Assembly (NCBI GenBank): GCA_037179515.1
Contig: JAXCGZ010005732.1
Span: 10,001-30,000, forward strand
Origin: Halocaridina rubra
Lineage: Eukaryota; Arthropoda; Malacostraca; Decapoda; Atyidae
Length of the DNA: 20,000 nucleotides
Direction of reading: 5' to 3'
Under the pieces are notes generated by a model, which did no database searches, was not told where the DNA came from, and was given only the letters and a program-made list of their open reading frames with translations. Positions 8,224 through 19,041 of the stretch are shown piece after piece. The translations under genes were made by a program, and so were the position numbers. Each line of letters starts with the position of its first letter. Positions within the stretch are counted from its first letter, which is position 1.

Positions 8224-8937
8224 TGACGTAGGGGTTTTTATTATTATCTCACCGAGCGTCACCACTGTCGTATTGGTTTTGTTTATCCCATCTAATGACA
8301 CCACTAACGTAGGGCTTTTCCTCCTACGTTTATATACTTTAATTATTATGGTAGCGTGGTTTATAAATATTAGTACCTGATGGGTACAAGGTAAGAATGG
8401 ACAAGCAGTAGTTCCTTTACTTATATTTATTCTAGAGTACAACACAACCGACGCCTCAATGCCCCTATGCCCCCACCCTATGACTATCACAATCTATGAT
8501 CTATTCGTGCCCCTGGTAAGGTTCTAACTAACTGTCCCTGCCCTGGGTGGCTCTTTAAATACCCCCAGGGGCAGGGCGTGGCTTAACATCCAATTCTCCA
8601 ATGAAATCAGTCAGATCTAGTCCAGCTAATCAGCGCCAGGTTCAAAGTGGAATCCCACCTACTTCCGGGGAGGAGTTATTGGGCATTTCTCCTGGGCAGG
8701 TTCCTGTGTACGAAACACAAGTTTATGTTTTCATGTGGTTTAGGAAATGGCTAACTTCCTGTCCTTTCTTGCCCTTCTCGATGCCAGGTCCTAAGTCTCA
8801 CGGTTCCGGTCATATATTTCCTTGGCACTTTCTACAAACATTGTAATAAAATATCCGTGCCCTCGACCAACCGTTTCCGCTCAAGATCTGTTACAAGTTT
8901 CAGATTCTGGCTTCAGCATGGCGGAAGTCATACGACA
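8224..8937 (-). repeat. LTR, 5' LTR in element sense
   Basis: 714 bp, the partner of 1843-2556. Being the 5' LTR on the minus strand, it would drive transcription of the element toward lower coordinates. Its right end CATACGACA abuts the target duplication and then LINE sequence (GTGTGGATCACGG). Confidence 0.95.
8533..8561 (-). promoter_or_regulatory. Predicted Pol II core promoter of the LTR element
   Basis: On the minus strand TATTTAAA starts at 8561, and an initiator-like ACAGTTAG places a candidate +1 A at 8533, 28 nt downstream of the first T. That is normal TATA-to-start spacing, and the start resembles the arthropod initiator TCAGTT except for its first base. The leader to the gag-like ATG would be about 400 nt. 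The TATA lies in the loop of the GC-rich hairpin 8536-8576. Confidence 0.5.

Positions 8938-9693
<756 letters not shown>

Positions 9694-9774
<81 letters not shown>
9694..9774. repeat. (AG)n microsatellite
   Basis: About 80 bp of perfect AG repeat. Confidence 0.97.
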
Positions 9775-9777
<3 letters not shown>

Positions 9778-10159
9778 TTGGGAAAGACATCTTGAAAATG
9801 TGCTCAGACCCAATTTATGTATAATTTTCTATATAAAATAAATATAAAATTAGTCTCTGTACCAAACACATTGGAAAAATACTATAAAAATCATAAAAAG
9901 CACAACATCAATTAATTATAATCATGTATTTACTATTGACACTAGTTATTGTTGAGTGAGCTTAATTGGTATCAGGTTCTAAAATATTTAAGAAAATTAG
10001 ACAATAGTGAACCGAAAGATTGTTGTACACATTTTTGTACACACACAAAAATAAATGAGTAGAAAGTAAACGGAATTAAGAAAACACTTTGTGTACTTGA
10101 TCTGCACAGTGTGTAATTGCCTAATTGTGTTTACAAGGAAGAGTCCTACGCTCTGTCTC
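9775..10159. other. Unassigned A+T-rich DNA
   Basis: No recognisable gene, repeat family or motif. Open frames entering it owe their length to the neighbouring microsatellites. Confidence 0.4.
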
Positions 10160-10228
10160 GTGTGTGTGTGTTTATGTGCAAGTGTGTGTGTGTATGTGTG
10201 TGAGTGTGTGTGTGTGTGTGTGTGTGAG
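10160..10228. repeat. (TG)n microsatellite with interruptions
   Basis: TG repeats interrupted by TTTATGTGCAAG, TATG and GAG, then about 26 bp of pure TG. Confidence 0.95.
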
Positions 10229-10523
10229 CGGATGGCATGGAGGCGACATGATGACAGAGTAATGAGCAATCCAGCTTTATCTCATCCATTGCAATGTCAT
10301 GGTTTTCTGCCATGGTTTAAGCTCAATATTATCTCCAACGTTTACCATCTACTCTTATAACTGTTAGTCTTTGTTTTTCTATGCTTCACATTCACAGTTT
10401 TCTTTTATATCATTACTTATTAAATATTTTATATATACATTATTCCTGTACTATGTACAATATTCAAAATCTTTATTTCTGTACACTAAACTCGCTTCCG
10501 CTCATTTGATTCTTAGTATCTTG

Positions 10524-10525
<2 letters not shown>
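10229..10525. other. Unassigned A+T-rich DNA
   Basis: No gene or repeat recognised between the (TG)n and (TA)n runs. Confidence 0.4.
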
Positions 10526-10616
<91 letters not shown>

Positions 10617-10621
10617 ATATA
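10526..10621. repeat. (TA)n microsatellite
   Basis: About 95 bp of TA with a single TTTA interruption near 10602. Confidence 0.97.
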
Positions 10622-10853
10622 CTCCTTCCCTTTAACATGCATAATTTTCGAAACATTAAGTACTAAATAGCAAGTGATTCTTCTCTCTTCATTCATACTC
10701 TCATCATTACCTAATAAAATCTAACTTTGTTAGCTCCGTAGCATTGTACCATCTTAGAAATCTTTTTAGCACTGTGTTCTAGATTTTTTCTCTTACTTAA
10801 TTCCAGCGTTCTTCTTTATCTAAAGTTTTTAGTGTATAAACCTCGTACTCTAA

Positions 10854-11085
10854 GGCCCGATTTCTTGAACAGTGTAAACCTAGGATACCATATTCTTAGT
10901 TAGTTAGACACACACAAATGGATTTCATAAATGCATCTGACGTGGTTCTGTGTATGGTTAGGGAGCCGTACGGGATCCTAGCCATATACAGAACCGCGTC
11001 ATATGCATTTATGAAATCCATTTGTGTGTGTCTAGCTAACTAACAATATGGTATCCTAGGTTTACACTGTTCAAGAAATCTGGCC
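10854..11085. mobile_element. Palindromic MITE with TAA target duplication
   Basis: Left arm 10854-10963 and right arm 10977-11085 are near-perfect inverted repeats of about 110 bp around a loop of about 13 nt (GAGCCGTACGGGA). The termini are GGCCCGATTTCTTGAACAGT and, on the other strand, GGCCAGATTTCTTGAACAGT. TAA flanks both ends (10851-10853, 11086-11088). A 3-bp TWA duplication with GGCC-type ends is typical of PIF/Harbinger derivatives, so that class is a reasonable guess. The element has no coding room and would be mobilised in trans. A transcript would fold into a long hairpin. Confidence 0.85.
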
Positions 11086-11088
11086 TAA

Positions 11089-11599
11089 ATTCAATACTGT
11101 GCGAGATATTTCCCTCTTTCCTCTTTATTCTTACGTCCAATGTTATCTCTGATACTTACAAGTTTATTTTTCCTGCAGTTGCTCTATAAATCTCCAGCAT
11201 CATAAATAGCATTCCATTCTTCCTTTATATCCGTAAAGTCTTACTTATCTTAAAAGTTTTCGTCATCTTTTACATCTATGCTCATTTTAAGGATAATACA
11301 TTGATCTGTTTGACCTTGTACAACTAATGGCTTCCGTCATATGTTTTTCGATGCAGTCTCTTATCCTCAATGCACTGAGCTAAGATATATTATTTTGTTA
11401 AGCTTTGCTACATCATATCTTGAGGTTGATTTCATTGTTTTTCATAAGTATCATTCCTAATTACAACTCAACATTTCCACCCTCTTTTTGTAGTATATCT
11501 CTGAGGGTCTTTCTTTACAGTGATTAGCAGGTATATCCTGCAGTAACTTTTTTTCCTCTTTCATGTTAATTACCCTTTTACATTTCCGCGATATGTATG
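11089..11599. other. Unassigned A+T-rich DNA
   Basis: About 500 bp with no recognisable coding region or repeat family. Confidence 0.4.
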
Positions 11600-11601
11600 T
11601 A

Positions 11602-11845
11602 CAGGGTGTCCACAAAGTCCGGGTACATAGGAAATTTCACTATGCAGACCTATTCAATAGAGTTCACCTGAATTTTGTAAAGAGCATCAAAGTATGCATT
11701 GAAAATGATGAAAATCATTTTGAAAATATTATTTATTAACATTAGATTTAAATAAAATTGTTTTGTTTTAAAAGTATGTGTTAATCTCCTGTTGCACCCA
11801 GACGAAGTCTGGGTACAACAGGAGAATAACACATACTTTTAAAAC
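11602..11845. mobile_element. Deleted mariner-type element with inner hairpin
   Basis: TA (11600-11601) is followed by CAGGGTGTCCACAAAGTCCG GGTAC, which looks like a Tc1/mariner terminal inverted repeat at its usual TA site. About 200 bp on, GTTTTAAAAGTATGTG...CACCCAGAC (11765-11803) is followed by GAA and its reverse complement (11807-11845); 37 of 39 positions match. The CACCCAGAC/GTCTGGGTAC part resembles the inner end of the same terminal repeat (GTACCCGGAC). The copy therefore seems to be a short internally deleted element whose far end was replaced by a fold-back of its subterminal sequence. The 60-codon minus ORF here is not a gene. Confidence 0.6.

Positions 11846-12687
<842 letters not shown>

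Positions 12688-12783
<96 letters not shown>
12688..12783. repeat. (TAA)n microsatellite
   Basis: About 32 perfect TAA units. The poly-isoleucine minus ORF across it is an artefact. Confidence 0.97.
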
Positions 12784-13034
12784 TTCTAACCCTTTAAACA
12801 GTTGAGCTGCCTTATCAATTTCTAATGGCATTCCACATGTCATATGGCTGTCATTTTTCTTACCTCTCAGGAATGTGTTCTTGAAAACATTAATTAACGT
12901 CCCCCTCCAACTCCTAATCATGACAAGTTAATTCATTCTTATTTGACATTCTTAGTCATGACATTAATTTGATACTCTATTGCAGTGAGCCATATATTAA
13001 TTATTGACGCTTTAATATTTTTTTCATATCTATT

Positions 13035-13036
<2 letters not shown>

Positions 13037-13117
<81 letters not shown>
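13037..13117. repeat. (TA)n microsatellite
   Basis: About 80 bp of perfect TA repeat. Confidence 0.97.
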
Positions 13118-13120
<3 letters not shown>

Positions 13121-13279
13121 TTACTTATATGGGTGTAGTTAAGAGCTCAGGTACTGACGAGGTATCGTTTGTTAAATAGTAATAAATTCCGAATTACACT
13201 TTCAAATGACTAATGAGTTCATTACTTTACCTCACCCTGCATACAAAGATTGCAAGAGAGGTCAAAGGGAATGAGCTTT

Positions 13280-14745
13280 ATTAGAAATCAGGCTCAAGGT
13301 CGGATTCAAGCGATATGCAGGAGAGTTGCCTTAACAACGGTTCATGTTATGATTATAGGAAAGCTATTGTTATTAATGAATTTCGGCTTTTGTGGACTTA
13401 GAGAAAGCGTATGACAGGGTTGACAGAGAGGCGCTGTGGATTGCGTTGCGACTATATAGAATAAAGTGGAAGCTTGTTGACTGCGGTTAAGAATTAGTGC
13501 ATGAATAGTGTGAGAGTTGGGAATGGTATGAGTGATTGATATGAGGTGAATGTAGGGTTACGTCAAGGTTGTATAATGTCGCCATGGTTGTTTAATGTGT
13601 ATATGGGTGAAGTGGTAAGGGAAGTAAATGAAAAAGATTAGACAGAGGCTTGGAACTAACCTGTGAGTGTGGAAGGTTGTGAAAATTGAATCGATTCCTA
13701 TTAATGGCTGATACTGTACTGATGGCTGATTCTGAGAATGAACTGAATCATTTGGTGACGAAGTGTGTTTGAGAGTGTGATAGAAAGAAGTTGCGGCTGA
13801 ACATTGGTAAAAGTAGTCATGAAATGCACGAGGAGTGTTAATGTTGGCAGACTGAATAAGAAGTTGCTTGATGAAACTGAGAGTTATAAGTATTTGGAGC
13901 CACATTTATCAGTGAGTGAAGAAGTAGATGAGGAGGTATGGCACAGAGTGAAGGAGGCGAGTAATAGTTTAGGTGGTTTGAAAAGTGTAATGAGAAATAG
14001 GTAATTGGGAATGAATGCAAAAAAAAATTATATATGGTGTAATTATTCCAACAGCATTGTGGAACAGAGACTTGGAATGCAAAATAGGATGAAAGGAACA
14101 ACTTGAATGTAATGAAGATGAGGTGTTTGAGAAGTATGATTGGTGCATCTAGAATAGATAGAGTAAGAAATAAGAATATCAGGCAGAGAACAAGTATTGA
14201 AAAGAAGCTGTCGGATTGGTTATATCAGAGAAAAATGAGTTGGTTTGGACTCATGGAAAGGAATCGTGATGAACGAATAGTGAAAAGAGTGTAAAGGGCA
14301 GAAGTGATTGGAGTTAGGCCAAGAGGAGACCTAGAATGGGATGGATGGACTGCGTGAAAGGGGCACTGAATGCATGTGGAATGTCAGTGGTGCAGGAAGA
14401 GAGCGTCAAAGAGATAGGAATGAGTGGAGGAAGATTGTGTATAAGTGACACAGGCCAAAAGGGATTTCTAGAACCTGCTTAGCTCAGTGAACTGTGATGG
14501 GTGAGAGGAGTTGCCATGTGATGAAACGGTGGGGGTAAACCAGCTGTGGCTGTCGGACTTCATTGTAGAGTATCCTTGCCTGCCTACCTTGTGGGTGATC
14601 TAAAAAGGGTGGAAGGGGGAACTATGGCAACCTTTTATTCCCAAGGAGCTAAAAGGAGAAGATTAGGTATGTGTGGATCGCGGTAAATGCGTTTCTTGGC
14701 TCAGCCACCCTCCTTGCATGGGAGAATGAGGCAATGTATATGCAT
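13280..14745 (+). pseudogene. LINE reverse transcriptase relic with 3' UTR
   Basis: A decayed 3' half of a non-LTR retrotransposon, broken by several stops and frameshifts. Readable blocks are: RT motif A at 13389-13440 (FVDLEKAYDRVDREALW, first catalytic Asp kept at 13395); the primer-grip and template block at 13552-13641 (GLRQGCIMSPWLFNVYMGEV); the motif C region at 13698-13745 (LLMADTVLMADSENEL); the thumb-side block at 13804-14004 (ESYKYLEPHLSVSEEVDEEV and LGGLKSVMRNR); and C-terminal blocks at 14103-14290 (MRCLRSMIGASRIDRVRNKN, KLSDWLYQRKMSWFGLMERN). Motif C is normally YADD but here reads MAD-T, so one Asp is lost. The 3' UTR runs from about 14450 and ends in a short TGTATATGCATGTATGGATG tail. 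The same 3' UTR is at 1643-1842 plus 8938-9003. The start is approximate because the upstream RT region is too worn to place. LINE clade not assigned. Confidence 0.85.
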
Positions 14746-15374
14746 GTATGGATGTATTAAGTCCAAGAAGACGAGATATTTTTTCTCTCTTCTTTGTTAA
14801 CAAACTCCTTGGTCTGCGGAAAAAAGAAAGCTACTCTAGTGACGTGACCATTTGACTGATTAAAAAAGACACAGGAGTGTAAGGCTTACAATCCGTAAGT
14901 CAAGATATTTTGTCTATTTTGTTCCAAAAACGAATGAAAAGGGTGTGGTAAAGCGTTCTGCTTCACTTCACTTCTCACACTTATATCCATCCTAACAGCA
15001 AAAGGGGAAGGTGGACAATTCTTACCTAGTCATAAGTGGGTTCGTCTAAGTTGAACTTAGTTTACATATGTTGTCGTTTTATATGTCTCTATTAGTCCCT
15101 AATCGCATGTGGGTGGACGCAGAATATATTCAGAAATTATACAGATCATTGGCTGAATGATGGGTTTGCTTTACTAGTGAGGGAGGGATTATCTTTACTG
15201 TGTGTGGAAGGATTTATATTTATTTGATCTATTAGCATGTTACGCATTCCCGTATATCTAGTTAGCTTTGTTCTCTTCCTGTTTCCTCTTACATTAAGAT
15301 TCAATCTAATGATTAACCCGATAGTATCTGAGCTCCGCCTTCATCATTCTCACTATATTACACCATACATAAAT
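14746..15374. other. Unassigned DNA
   Basis: About 630 bp with no recognisable gene or element. Only short chance frames are present; one (15237-15458) is extended by the (CTT)n run into poly-leucine. Confidence 0.4.
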
Positions 15375-15450
15375 TTTCTTCTTCTTCTTCTTCTTCTTCT
15401 TCTTCTTCTTCTTCTTCTTCTTCTTCTTCTTCTTCTTCTTCTTCTTCTTT
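15375..15450. repeat. (CTT)n microsatellite
   Basis: About 25 perfect CTT units. Confidence 0.97.
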
Positions 15451-15555
15451 ATGAGTAGTAGAAATGACTATAACATTTAGACGGATGTTATTATTAGTTT
15501 CGCATACTAAGTGCTGGATTCTGTGAAATAAATGTTGAAGATGACGTATTTGGCA

Positions 15556-15556
<1 letters not shown>

Positions 15557-15638
<82 letters not shown>
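15557..15638. repeat. (CT)n microsatellite
   Basis: CT repeat of about 80 bp with one CC interruption near 15597. Confidence 0.97.
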
Positions 15639-15642
<4 letters not shown>

Positions 15643-15780
15643 CCTTCTATTCTCTTTCTTTTTCTTCTTCTTGTTTCACCATTCATTCTGAATGTTATCT
15701 TGTTTTATTGATATTATATGTGCTCTTTGAGGTGTAGGACAATATTACCTGAAGAATATGTTCCTTAGAAGGAAAATATA

Positions 15781-16039
15781 GTCGTTGCTCAATTTCCAGT
15801 CATCAACTACTCTTACAACAACAACAACAAAAAGTACTCTCTTACATCCTGTAAAGAAGTTTTCTTAAGAAGTTTCAAACTATGACCCGGAGTTCTAAAA
15901 CCAGCCATATTATAAAATCAATCCCTATCCACTCTGTCATAACCATGAAGGAATTTAAAAACCGTCACCATATCCCCCTAATTCTTCTAGCTTCGAGTGA
16001 TGGTAAGTCTAATTTCCTCAGCATCTCCTCATAACTGAG
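15781..16039 (-). pseudogene. LINE C-terminal fragment, frameshifted
   Basis: On the minus strand the first block from 16039 reads LSYEEMLRKLDLPSLEARRI. After one frameshift comes VFKFLHGYDRVDRD, a stop, then MAGFRTPGHSLKLLKKTSLQ and DVREYF, and after another shift VRVVDDWKLSN. This succession (RLxLPSLExRR...RGD..xVxKxLxGxDxVDRD...RGHxxKLxKxxxxxxVRxxFFSxRVVDxWNxLP) is the conserved C-terminal end of many animal LINE ORF2 proteins. A (GTT)5 run sits where the FSQ-type residues should be, and it causes the last frameshift. The remainder of the element is missing. It differs in sequence from the LINE relic at 13280-14745. Confidence 0.75.
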
Positions 16040-16043
16040 ATTG

Positions 16044-16126
<83 letters not shown>

Positions 16127-16141
16127 GGTGGGTGTGTGTGT
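16044..16141. repeat. (TG)n microsatellite with GTGG block
   Basis: About 74 bp of perfect TG, four GGGT steps, then short TG again. It abuts the 5' end of the LINE fragment on the minus strand. Confidence 0.97.
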
Positions 16142-16555
16142 ATGGTGTTCATTCTCTCATGGCAATGTAACACATCATGGAGGGAAGAAGTAATGAATAT
16201 AAACTACACATGATTAAAAAAATGTAAAAACTAAAATAAACATAAATGATAGTATATCGCTTAAAGTTTTTACTTATAAACTTAATTAGCATATTTGTGT
16301 AAACGTTGTGAAAGAGAGTTGAGTAACTTGCATTCCTTGCAATCCTTCAACTTTATTGTATTTAAGAGTGCAGCAAAAGCAACGCTCTTTTTAGTCTTAA
16401 GAAAAAGTATATATATTGTCTCATCAGAACAACAAAAAATACTGACGCCTGTATTCATTGACCTTAGAATCATCTTTTTTATGCCCAACTTGGTATACAG
16501 TTTGATACAAGAAGAATTCTTAATTAATCAAAACAAAGCCTACGTAATTACTAAT
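16142..16555. other. A+T-rich DNA downstream of the mariner relic
   Basis: Part of this stretch is likely the 3' untranslated tail of the mariner copy that ends at 16556 on the minus strand. I cannot find the terminal inverted repeat that should close it. The open frame 16295-16654 on the plus strand is antisense to the relic and not credible. Confidence 0.4.
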
Positions 16556-17400
16556 TGCAATGTTCAAAATGTTCTTTTTGGTATGAAATACAACACTGAA
16601 CCTTACCAGCATCACTTCTGCAATCTTTTTACCAAATTCCAACATCAACTGTAGAGCATATTTCATAAACTGTCTTTCATAATTCGAGAAGTGTTTTAGG
16701 GTTGATTTTATAAATGAGATCTTTCAGTACACCTCAAGAAAAAAATCACAAGGAATTAGATCAAGTGATCTTGATAGCCACTTATTTGATCTGCGTCGTT
16801 GTATTCACCTCCTTCTAATATTAAGATTTACCCATTCCCTAATGCAAAACCCATACAAGGGTGGCGTGTCATTCTATTGAAAGCAGGTATCATTCTGATT
16901 TCTAACTCTCAGCCAGAATTATATTTGCAGCAGTTGTATATGATTATCTTAATTAATAGTACAATCAAAAATTTTGGCCTAATTATTCCTTGGAAGTGAT
17001 GGCTGCCCATGTTGTCATTCCTGATAGGTTAGCGTCTTTTTCTAAGGTAACATGAGATTCTCTCCGGTGGACACAATTATGGCGATTCATTTGCTCGTTT
17101 AAATTTGTCAGTTACCTCATTGACCACCTTGTCTTATCAAGGTAAGTTCCATATTCATTGACTTTATGCAGGAAAAATTTGCATAACTTTAATCGTCTAT
17201 CTGCATCTCCATCCTACAAGCTCGGTAATACGCGAGGAATGTAAGGCTGTATCTTCTTTAAGACATCTACTCTACTTTTGAGGAGTGTGCTCCAATAATA
17301 TATTCAATCAATCTGAATCTTCTCTTGTTGTTAATGATGCTTCCCTCCCTAATCTTGGGACATTCATGTACGCATCCTGTTCTTTACACGTTTCTAATTA
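16556..17400 (-). pseudogene. Tc1/mariner-type transposase relic
   Basis: Reading the minus strand from about 17400 across several frames gives DVPRLGRE-like text; QPYIPRVLPSL; DGDADRRLKLCKFFLHKVNE; then MNRHNCVHRRESHVTLEKDA and NLSGMTTWAA; further on KWLSRSLDLIPCDFFLEVY; and a C-terminal QKEHFEHCN near 16556. The block (R)SxDLxPCDFF corresponds to the RSPDLTPxDFFLWG motif that holds the third catalytic acid of mariner-like transposases. RHNxxxxRRESHV...GxTxWAA corresponds to the segment after the second acid. Numerous stops and frameshifts show an old dead copy. The terminal repeat at 11602-11626 may be from the same broad family but is too far away to belong to this copy. Confidence 0.8.
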
Positions 17401-18054
17401 GAATTGCAATATTACAGCTCTTCACTTCCTGAATGTTAATATTTTCTGATAATCAAGTGGTGTTAGTTTGTTATTATTTTTTGTAATTACGTTAAAGCTT
17501 AATTAGAGTCATTTTTGTCCAATAATCAGATTTTCCAATTATAACCCGTAAAATATTTTCACGTCTGTACCATTTTCTCTGAGAGTTTAGTTGTCATACA
17601 ACACCATTTTTCATGTTGAAATATATAAGTAATAAATTTTTATCACATTGGATCCTCTTACAGAACTATCCATTTTATGTATCGTGTTGTTATATACTGT
17701 ATATAATTTTCTATCGAATTATTATATTCTTATTTTTTTTTCTATTTTTCCCAAAAATAGCGTCATTGTACATTTGTCAGTGTCATAGACACAATGGTGA
17801 TAAGGCGAGTTAATACGATGCAATTTCTGAGTTGGTTTGCTTAGCTTGGCACGAGCACATACTCAAATAAAACACATTTTCTCAATTATTTACTAATTGA
17901 ACATCAAAGATAGTACGGGACTCGTTTGGTCGCAATTGAACATATCATTGGGAGATGAACATTGGGTCAGGCAAAGGTAGGCAATCCCTCTGAGATTTTT
18001 AATCCATTAAATGTGCATTTTGGGTAGATTGCTGCAGATGAAAGTCTTTTGGAC
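17401..18054. other. Unassigned A+T-rich DNA
   Basis: Includes a stretch that may be the 5' part of the mariner relic, but no terminal repeat was seen. No gene recognised; 17613-17813 plus is a chance low-complexity frame. Confidence 0.4.
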
Positions 18055-18301
18055 TTAATAGGACTGTCCAGGACAGTTCGATGTTAAGTCTTCCTTCAGT
18101 TACGGTTCTTTTCCTATGCCTACATCACACCGAATATTCTTGAATATTCGTTACACTTATCTTATTATCCGTTCACATCTGACAAGTCACAACACTCTCC
18201 ATTTCAATTTCTATTTACCTCTGTACTTTGTTTTCTTCCTGCCCAGGCCCGATGATAGGGCAGGTGGTTTTTTTTTTTCTTTTTTCGTCCTGGTGTCACA
18301 A
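18055..18301 (-). repeat. Dispersed repeat X, copy 2, inverted
   Basis: The reverse complement aligns along its length with 645-888, with substitutions and indels mainly in the A-rich tract near the 18301 end. CTGTCCTGGACAG (a near-palindrome) and the 20-bp heat-shock-element-like motif are conserved. Flanking DNA differs from that of copy 1, so this marks the family's approximate ends. Confidence 0.75.
18131..18150. promoter_or_regulatory. Heat-shock-element-like motif, second copy
   Basis: CGAATATTCTTGAATATTCG is the exact reverse complement of the motif at 794-813, although the bases around it have diverged between the two copies. Confidence 0.5.
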
Positions 18302-19041
18302 TCATAAAAGAAATTTATGGCCTTGTGTGGGTTCAATGAAGTTACTTACGTGTGAGCAACAAACCACATATCGGAACTATTCAGGAAAGATCACTGTTTA
18401 GAGGGTCTGCTGCGATTTACAGCATTCATGTCCCATCTTGACATTTTAACAGCTGTAAATGTTTTTTTTTTTTTTTATTTGAAAGATGAAAGGCTTAGAA
18501 AGATTGAATGACGTTAAATAGGTGTGAGTGAAGAAACTTACAATGGAAATAGCTGGGTGAACTATTTAATTAGCTCGAAATAATGGATTGTTCTGAGTTC
18601 CTGCATCCCTGTCTCACCCCGACATTTTAATATGCGTTTATAGATGGAGCTCAGAGAAAATTACTGTTTAAGCTACACAAACCTCAAAGCCAAGCTAAAC
18701 CTCAAACATTTGTTTGACTAATTTGTCCGCAAAAATCCGCCTATAGTCTTGGAAAGAAATGCAAAAGGGCCAGAAGTTCCCCAGACAGCAATGTGTAAAG
18801 CTGCTCTAGTCTTGTACCTCCCTACTGAAAACAGGCCAGGCCAAACCTCAAAGCTAGAGTTATTTGTACTTGGAGCAATACCACTCCGCTAATTTACAAC
18901 ATATTGGAAATCTGGAGACAGATGCAAAGAAAGTAATAAAAATATAATATTTAGTTGGTAACGAATTTTCACCAGTGGAAAATAAAATTCACTTATGTAA
19001 TTAAGATTGGAAAAATTTGGTTGGAATCCTATCCATGGGCA
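18302..19041. other. Unassigned DNA with a poly(T) tract
   Basis: About 740 bp with no recognisable gene. A T16-type tract lies near 18463-18478. The phrases CCCATCTTGACATTTTAA (18433) and TCACCCCGACATTTTAAT (18614) are similar but too short to call a repeat. Confidence 0.4.

Larger units (their letters stand above)
1843..8937 (-). mobile_element. Young non-autonomous LTR retrotransposon, 7.1 kb
   Basis: Two 714-bp direct repeats (1843-2556 and 8224-8937) with TG...CA ends flank a 5,667-bp interior, and GTGT flanks the whole. Orientation is minus: a TGG-initial primer-binding-like site lies one base inside the right LTR, then a gag-like ORF, while GGTTGGGAGGGA, a polypurine tract, abuts the left LTR on the minus strand. 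No protease, reverse transcriptase, RNase H or integrase motif could be found in the interior on either strand. This is the design of a large retrotransposon derivative that would need enzymes from another element. With about one difference in 714 bp between LTRs, the insertion is recent. It splits a LINE 3' UTR. The superfamily (Gypsy, BEL/Pao or other) cannot be set without pol. Confidence 0.93.

Noticed and set aside
1843..8937. Plus-strand orientation for the LTR element
   Set aside because: The sequence after the left LTR starts TCCCTCCC, not TGG, and no purine tract precedes the right LTR; both signals fit on the minus strand instead.
13558..13905. 115-codon minus-strand ORF
   Set aside because: Antisense shadow of the LINE reverse transcriptase relic.
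16295..16654. 119-codon plus-strand ORF
   Set aside because: Its end overlaps the mariner relic antisense; the translation has no recognisable domain and looks like chance.
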